DNA of 64,000 nucleotides from Paenibacillus campinasensis. Lineage in GTDB: Bacteria > Bacillota > Bacilli > Paenibacillales > Paenibacillaceae. The first letter of the stretch is position 1, and each line of letters opens with the position of its first letter. The notes beneath the pieces are model-generated. The model did not search any database. It was not told the DNA's origin and saw only the letters and a program-made list of their open reading frames with translations. A program made the position numbers and the translations under genes. The DNA lies in the NCBI RefSeq assembly GCF_002272015.1, contig NZ_NPBY01000059.1, positions 1 to 64,000 of the forward strand. Direction: 5' to 3'. Of the stretch, positions 61,855 through 64,000 are shown piece by piece.

Positions 61855-62118
61855 GGGGATGGAGGACCGCCGTAGCGGGAATTCATCTTTCCGCCTGCAG
61901 TTGTCCGCCCTTTGCGCTGAATGAATCCGGGCAGAAGTGGCAAAGGGCTCCCAAAGGCATTCTCCAAGCTGATTTCCTCCCGCTCCGCCAGCGGCATCCC
62001 CGTCACCATGCTGGCTGATCCAGGAAGCTTAAGCGCCGGTCCCCCAAAGAAGGAAGCGGTCCTGCTTGGGGGAGCGGGAGTTGGGGATGGAGGGCAGCGG
62101 TAGCGGGAACTCATCTTT
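61855..62118. repeat. pair of near-identical ~36-bp direct repeats
   Basis: 61855-61890 and 62083-62118 share GGGGATGGAGG, then GTAGCGGGAA and TCATCTTT, with only four differences, 228 bases apart. The copies are in one minus-strand open frame and would each encode SRYxxPPSPTP. The second copy reaches the stop codon of the small membrane-protein gene. It looks like a duplicated intergenic element or a spurious repetitive frame; the stretch 61828-62116 contains no gene I trust. Confidence 0.6.
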
Positions 62119-62461
62119 ATAGGAACAGCACCCATAACGTCACTATCCCGCTTAGGGATACCAGATAAGTCGTGACGACATGCTCCTTCGTTTCCGGGAT
62201 ATACTTCTTATCCATGTATCTTTTTACTCCGAGGAACACCGTGCCCCCGAGCAGCCACAGCTTGGTAGCCAGCGCCTTGTCGATGATTCCGCCCCAGTCG
62301 AGAACCATCATACTGATTACAAAAGCAATGAAACACACTAATATGCGAAAATAGCTGTCACTTCCCTCGGTATCGAATAGCGATACCTTTTCGGTCACCA
62401 GCAGCCTGCGAAGGGCCGCTTGGAGGAAAACCAGGATAACAAAAATACCGGCAACTTCCAT
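62117..62461 (-). CDS. small membrane protein, possibly DUF4181
   Basis: A 114-residue protein with about four hydrophobic segments (VAGIFVILVFLQAAL, ILVCFIAFVISMMVLDW, LWLLGGTVFLGVKRYMD, TYLVSLSGIVTLWVLFL). It resembles the DUF4181 type in size and layout, but I am not certain. It is a single minus-strand gene between plus-strand genes. Function unknown. The 307-base gap to walR on the right shows no gene I trust. Confidence 0.6.
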   Translation of the reverse strand: MEVAGIFVILVFLQAALRRLLVTEKVSLFDTEGSDSYFRILVCFIAFVISMMVLDWGGIIDKALATKLWLLGGTVFLGVKRYMDKKYIPETKEHVVTTYLVSLSGIVTLWVLFL

Positions 62462-62768
62462 ATAAATCGCCTCCAGAGCATCTGATTAAGTGTCCAGCCC
62501 TGCGTTTACACGTCTTATCTAGTTTTACGGACACTCGGCGCCTGTGGTTCCAATATCGGTTAACGGCGACGGACAGAACGACCAGCCCAGCGAAAGGCAA
62601 TACTCCAGCCACATGAGCGCCCCAGAACACCGCGAGTCCCCGGGTATGGCCCAGCACCTTCCGTACGGCCGGGCAGACCGGAACTGCTTCCGTGGTAGGG
62701 TGTACCTGCGCCCTAGGTGTGGTAAAATGAAAAGAAGACCGTTCAAGTGAAGGTATGAGGTGAAAGGT

Positions 62769-63500
62769 ATGCAGGGAACGATTCTGGTGGTGGATGACGA
62801 ACAACCCATTGCCGATATTTTAAAGTTTAATCTGGAGAAAGAGGGCTATGAGGTCATCTGCGCATTTGACGGCATCAGTGCGGTTGACATTGCGCTGACG
62901 CGGCATCCGGACTTGATGCTGCTCGACCTGATGCTGCCCGGCAAAGACGGTATGGACGTGTGCCGTGAGGTGCGTGCCGCCAACCTGCAGATCCCGATCA
63001 TCATGCTGACGGCCAAGGACGGAGAGATCGACAAGGTGCTCGGACTGGAGCTTGGTGCGGACGATTATGTGACCAAGCCGTTCAGCACCAGGGAGCTGCT
63101 GGCCCGCGTGAAGGCGCAGATGCGCCGGCAGCACAAGCCGGATTTCGGTGTGGGACGAGCAGAGGAAGCTCATGACACGAGACAGGGGCTGCGGCTGTTT
63201 GACCTGTTTATTGATACCGATATGTACCTCGTCTATAAAGGCGGGGAAGCGCTGGACCTGACCCACCGGGAGTATGAACTGGTCTATTATTTGGCCAAAA
63301 ATGCAGGCAAAGTGATGACCCGGGAGCACCTGTTGCAGGCGGTGTGGGGATTTGAATATTTCGGCGATGTGCGGACGGTCGATGTGACGATTCGCCGCCT
63401 TCGCGAGAAGATCGAAGAGAATCCGAGCAAGCCGGAGTATATTCTGACCCGGCGGGGGCTTGGCTATTTGATGCGCAGCCCTAAAAACGGAGGCCTCTAA
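62769..63500 (+). CDS. walR: response regulator WalR
   Basis: A 243-residue OmpR-type regulator, the essential WalR (YycF). The receiver domain has VVDDEQPIAD and the phospho-aspartate in LLDLMLPGKDG (about D53); the C-terminal winged helix has LTHREYELVYYLAKNAGKVMTR (shown as LTHREYELVYYLAKNAGK) and VDVTIRRLREKIE. It controls wall hydrolases. ATG 62769 is used, with GAGGTG 6 bases upstream; a GTG three codons earlier lies inside that ribosome site. Its stop overlaps the walK start by one base. Confidence 0.95.
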   Translation: MQGTILVVDDEQPIADILKFNLEKEGYEVICAFDGISAVDIALTRHPDLMLLDLMLPGKDGMDVCREVRAANLQIPIIMLTAKDGEIDKVLGLELGADDYVTKPFSTRELLARVKAQMRRQHKPDFGVGRAEEAHDTRQGLRLFDLFIDTDMYLVYKGGEALDLTHREYELVYYLAKNAGKVMTREHLLQAVWGFEYFGDVRTVDVTIRRLREKIEENPSKPEYILTRRGLGYLMRSPKNGGL

Positions 63501-64000
63501 TGAAATGGCTGTCCTTCTTCCGCACAATCCAGGCGAAGGTGATCATTATTTATGTGCTGCTCATTTTGATTGCCATGCAATTGATCGGGGTGTACTTTGT
63601 CAGCGCGATGAAAACCTCGCTCACCAGCAACTTCACCAAGGATTTGCAGGAGCGGGCGGAGCTGATGTCCGTGCTGGCTGCCAAGACGCTTGGCGGCGAG
63701 AATGAATCGGAGGATGACCCGGTGGAGAGTCTGCGCGTCATGGTGAACAATCTGTTCAACCTGAACGGGGCTGAGATCCAGGTGCTGGATTCAACGGGGC
63801 GGGTACTGACGACCTCGCTGCCGACACACGCGGATTATGTGGGAACGAAGAACACCCAGACAGTGGTCAGCCGGGCGCTGCAAGGGATCAGGGACAATGA
63901 GGAATACATTATTGATGATGATAACATCCGCAAAAAGGTGGTTGCCAAGCCGGTCATCTACAACGAAAAAATCGTAGGGGCCATCTACATCGTTGCGAGC
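63500..64000 (+). CDS. walK: sensor kinase WalK, N-terminal part (cut by the window end)
   Basis: The first 167 codons of the WalK (YycG) kinase. It starts MKWLSFFRTIQAKVIIIYVL, with the first membrane segment near residues 13-33, then the beginning of an extracellular sensing domain (PDC-like). The kinase part lies outside the window. The start overlaps walR by one base (TAATG), with GGAGG before it. Confidence 0.93.
   Translation, partial: MKWLSFFRTIQAKVIIIYVLLILIAMQLIGVYFVSAMKTSLTSNFTKDLQERAELMSVLAAKTLGGENESEDDPVESLRVMVNNLFNLNGAEIQVLDSTGRVLTTSLPTHADYVGTKNTQTVVSRALQGIRDNEEYIIDDDNIRKKVVAKPVIYNEKIVGAIYIVAS

Noticed and set aside
62358..62809. Minus-strand frames over the walR upstream region
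   Set aside because: They overlap walR and the small membrane-protein gene, lack ribosome sites and resemble no family.
1..64000. Mobile elements, prophage, CRISPR arrays, rRNA operons
   Set aside because: No transposase or integrase motifs, no regularly spaced repeats and no rRNA sequence were seen; gene order is conserved core.

Overview
The window is the replication-origin region of an endospore-forming Firmicute, most likely Paenibacillus or a close relative. The evidence is the conserved block dnaA-dnaN-yaaA-recF-remB-gyrB, the rpmH-rnpA-yidC-jag-mnmE-mnmG-rsmG-noc-soj-spo0J block on the other side, and rpsF-ssb-rpsR, yybS-gdpP-rplI-dnaB, purA and walRK further out, in the gene order known from Bacillus subtilis. 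Sporulation-linked genes (spo0J, noc, yyaC, a YheC/YheD-type gene) fit this. Genes left of about 24 kb are mostly on the minus strand and genes right of it mostly on the plus strand, as expected for co-orientation with forks leaving an origin near 18.5-20.3 kb.

Layout. 0.2-9.7 kb: an HD-GYP gene, then a minus-strand arabinoside-uptake locus made of a YesMN-type sensor kinase and AraC-type regulator, a sugar-binding lipoprotein, two permeases and a GH51 arabinofuranosidase, with CcpA-like (cre) sites. 9.9-20.0 kb: gyrA, a convergent ATP-grasp spore-type gene, gyrB, remB, recF, yaaA, dnaN, dnaA. The dnaA-dnaN gap has the unwinding architecture (AT-rich DUE, DnaA-trios, DnaA boxes), and the region upstream of dnaA has two perfect DnaA boxes, several degenerate ones and a good dnaA promoter. 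20.6-24.1 kb: a gluconate cassette (gnd, gntR, gntK) with a perfect 18-bp GntR-type palindrome lies between dnaA and rpmH, a place where B. subtilis has no such genes. 24.4-34.8 kb: rpmH to spo0J, with two parS sites, one of them built into a terminator hairpin.

35-43 kb: a cysteine desulfurase and a small DUF3343 Se/S-carrier-like protein, DUF4446, yyaC, an MscS channel, a DUF951 protein, tRNA-Ser(CGA), a YjzC-like gene, rpsF-ssb-rpsR, and an HMCES/YedK-family gene with altered catalytic positions. 43.4-49.1 kb: a complete five-gene oligopeptide ABC importer. 49.3-52.2 kb: a penicillin-binding-type carboxypeptidase homologue lacking the catalytic lysine, an LCP cell-wall ligase gene behind a long structured leader, and a CBS-pair protein. 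52.3-57.4 kb: MazG-like, yybS, gdpP (c-di-AMP phosphodiesterase), rplI, dnaB. 57.7-64 kb: purA under PurR boxes, an unrecognised membrane-anchored acidic protein, a LysM-G5-M23 murein hydrolase, a small membrane protein, walR and the start of walK.

No rRNA genes, CRISPR arrays, insertion sequences or prophage genes were seen. The most interesting items are the gluconate cassette inside the origin region, the parS-terminator hybrid, the two enzymes with substituted catalytic residues, the leader RNA before the LCP gene, and the candidate operators of the arabinoside locus.
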